From Motilibacter peucedani (lineage in GTDB: Bacteria > Actinomycetota > Actinomycetes > Motilibacterales > Motilibacteraceae), in NCBI RefSeq assembly GCF_003634695.1, contig NZ_RBWV01000013.1:1-64000 (forward strand): 64,000 nt of DNA, read 5' to 3'. The stretch's first letter is position 1, and the number at the start of each line of letters is the position of its first letter. The notes under the pieces are model-generated. The model was not told where the DNA came from and made no database searches. It saw nothing but the letters and a program-made list of their open reading frames with translations. Shown one piece after another: positions 63,010 to 64,000 of the stretch. The position numbers were made by a program, and so were the translations under genes.

Positions 63010-64000
63010 GTGGCGCGACCTCGCACCCCTCGGGCCCTCGCGCGGGCCGACGCCCTGCCCGTCGTCTCGGTCGTGGCCGAGCGCAGCGCGCTCGTCGACT
63101 CAGCGGTCGTCGCGCTCGCCGTGCCGGTCCGCCAGGGCGCGGAGGCACCCGCACCCGGGGCAGGCGCCTCGGAGGTGGCCGACGCGTTCGGCCTCGAGCT
63201 GGCCGACGAGCTGGCCCACCAGAAGGCCACCGGCGCGCCCGGCGAGGTCGTCGAGGTCCCGGTCTCCGACGAGGGCCGCGCCGCCGAGTCGCTGCTCCTG
63301 GTCGGCACCGGCGACGGCTCGCCCAGTGACCTGCGGCGGGCGGGTGCGCAGCTCGCGCGCCGCGCCGGCTCGAAGCCGGCCCTCGCCACGACCCTGGTCG
63401 CCGACGAGGACCCCGAGAGCGTCCGCGCGGCGGTCGAGGGCCTGCTGGCAGGCGCCTACCGCGTACCCCGCTCCGGACTGACCGCCTCGGGCGAACGGCT
63501 CCGGGACGTACGCCTGCTGCTGGCCGCCAGCGGACCCCGCCGCGCCGCGGCCGAGGCCGCCGTCGCGCGCGCCGTGGCGACCGGTCGGGCGCTCGCGCTC
63601 GCGCGCGACCTGATCAACTCACCGGCCGACGTCGTCGGACCCGTCGAGCTCGCCGAGGAGGCCCAGCGCGTGGGCGCGGCGGCCGGGCTCGAGGTGCACG
63701 TCCGCGACGAGGCCGCGCTCGCCGCCGAGGGCTTCGGCGGCCTGCTGGCCGTGGGCAGCGGCTCGCGCCGGCCCCCGCGCCTGGTCGAGATGCGCTACGA
63801 GCCCGAGACCGAGCGCCGGGTTCCGCACGTCGTGCTGGTCGGCAAGGGCATCTGCTTCGACAGCGGCGGCCTCTCGCTCAAGCCGCGCGACGCCATGGTG
63901 TCGATGAAGACCGACATGGCCGGCGCCGGCGCGGTGCTCGGCGTCATGAGCGCGGTGCGCGAGCTCGGCGTGCGCGTGCGGGTCACCGGCCTGCTCGCGA
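63010..64000 (+). CDS. pepA: Leucyl aminopeptidase, M17 (partial, cut by window end)
   Basis: This gene begins at GTG 63010 with a GGAAGGAGCG ribosome-binding site and runs off the window (330 codons visible of about 500 expected). The N-terminal regulatory domain is followed by the start of the M17 catalytic domain: RDLINSPADVVGP and HVVLVGKGICFDSGGLSLKPRDAMVSMKTDMAGAGAVLG, which holds the metal-binding Lys and Asp residues. PepA removes N-terminal residues from peptides in the cytoplasm. It may also feed glutathione- or mycothiol-type S-conjugate degradation, which is inference. Confidence 0.92.
   Translation, partial: MARPRTPRALARADALPVVSVVAERSALVDSAVVALAVPVRQGAEAPAPGAGASEVADAFGLELADELAHQKATGAPGEVVEVPVSDEGRAAESLLLVGTGDGSPSDLRRAGAQLARRAGSKPALATTLVADEDPESVRAAVEGLLAGAYRVPRSGLTASGERLRDVRLLLAASGPRRAAAEAAVARAVATGRALALARDLINSPADVVGPVELAEEAQRVGAAAGLEVHVRDEAALAAEGFGGLLAVGSGSRRPPRLVEMRYEPETERRVPHVVLVGKGICFDSGGLSLKPRDAMVSMKTDMAGAGAVLGVMSAVRELGVRVRVTGLLA

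Overview
The window is very GC-rich, densely coded actinobacterial (Actinomycetota) chromosome. The organism very probably makes mycothiol (mshB), uses the succinylase route to diaminopimelate (dapC, dapD, dapE) and starts many genes without a leader: a TANNNT -10 box lies 6-8 nt before the start codon of about twenty genes. Two blocks keep the gene order I recall from Mycobacterium tuberculosis (xseB/xseA/ispH/DUF6542/ychF; and dapD/dapE/LOG/folP2/DivIVA/tagA/DUF3117). The genus cannot be fixed from the sequence. I see no tRNA, rRNA, CRISPR array, prophage or intact insertion sequence.

Layout. 1-8.4 kb: exonuclease VII genes (split by an MFS exporter and two small genes), ispH, a DUF6542 membrane protein, rmuC and ychF, with a REP-like palindrome cluster between the last two. 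8.4-14.5 kb: a secreted CpdB-like nucleotidase, a GH105-like glycosidase, a HipA-like kinase with its DUF3037 partner, and an EamA-NUDIX fusion. 14.7-20.6 kb: a complete peptide ABC importer operon (dppABCDF-like) with a strong hairpin after the binding-protein gene. 20.6-31.7 kb: S9 peptidase, mshB, a secreted subtilase with WSGRS repeats, a divergent FtsH-like protease, fdxA-dapC, a DedA protein and an SDR. 31.7-34.7 kb: a three-gene minus-strand operon of unknown role, a RidA-like gene and a small acidic protein.

34.7-43.3 kb: a nested palindrome, a large secreted alpha/beta hydrolase, a Gfo/Idh oxidoreductase, the divergent dapD/dapE pair with a shared -10 region, and a large secreted amidase. 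43.3-53.2 kb: two ArsR-led operons (ArsR-SRPBCC and ArsR-VOC, the second with a clear operator), a frameshifted membrane-protein gene, an ABC exporter followed by a secreted beta-propeller/phosphoesterase, and several stand-alone enzymes. 53.2-56.9 kb: a frameshifted DUF222/HNH gene, a secreted hydrolase and a nitroreductase. 56.9-64 kb: two tandem LOG-family genes, an Old Yellow Enzyme divergent from a rhodanese, folP2-like, DivIVA-domain, SRPBCC, tagA and DUF3117 genes, and the first third of a gene for an M17 leucyl aminopeptidase cut by the window edge.

The genes are mostly housekeeping (lysine/DAP, isoprenoid, mycothiol, base repair) with an accessory layer of secreted hydrolases, peptide uptake and two-gene regulators. 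Nothing is a convincing undescribed defence or biosynthetic system. The most useful leads are the shared dapD/dapE promoter, the ArsR operator at 51.5 kb, the two single-base frameshifts, the EamA-NUDIX fusion, the unknown operon at 31.7-33.9 kb, and the structured repeats at 6.8 and 34.7 kb. There is no gene-free stretch longer than about 300 bases.
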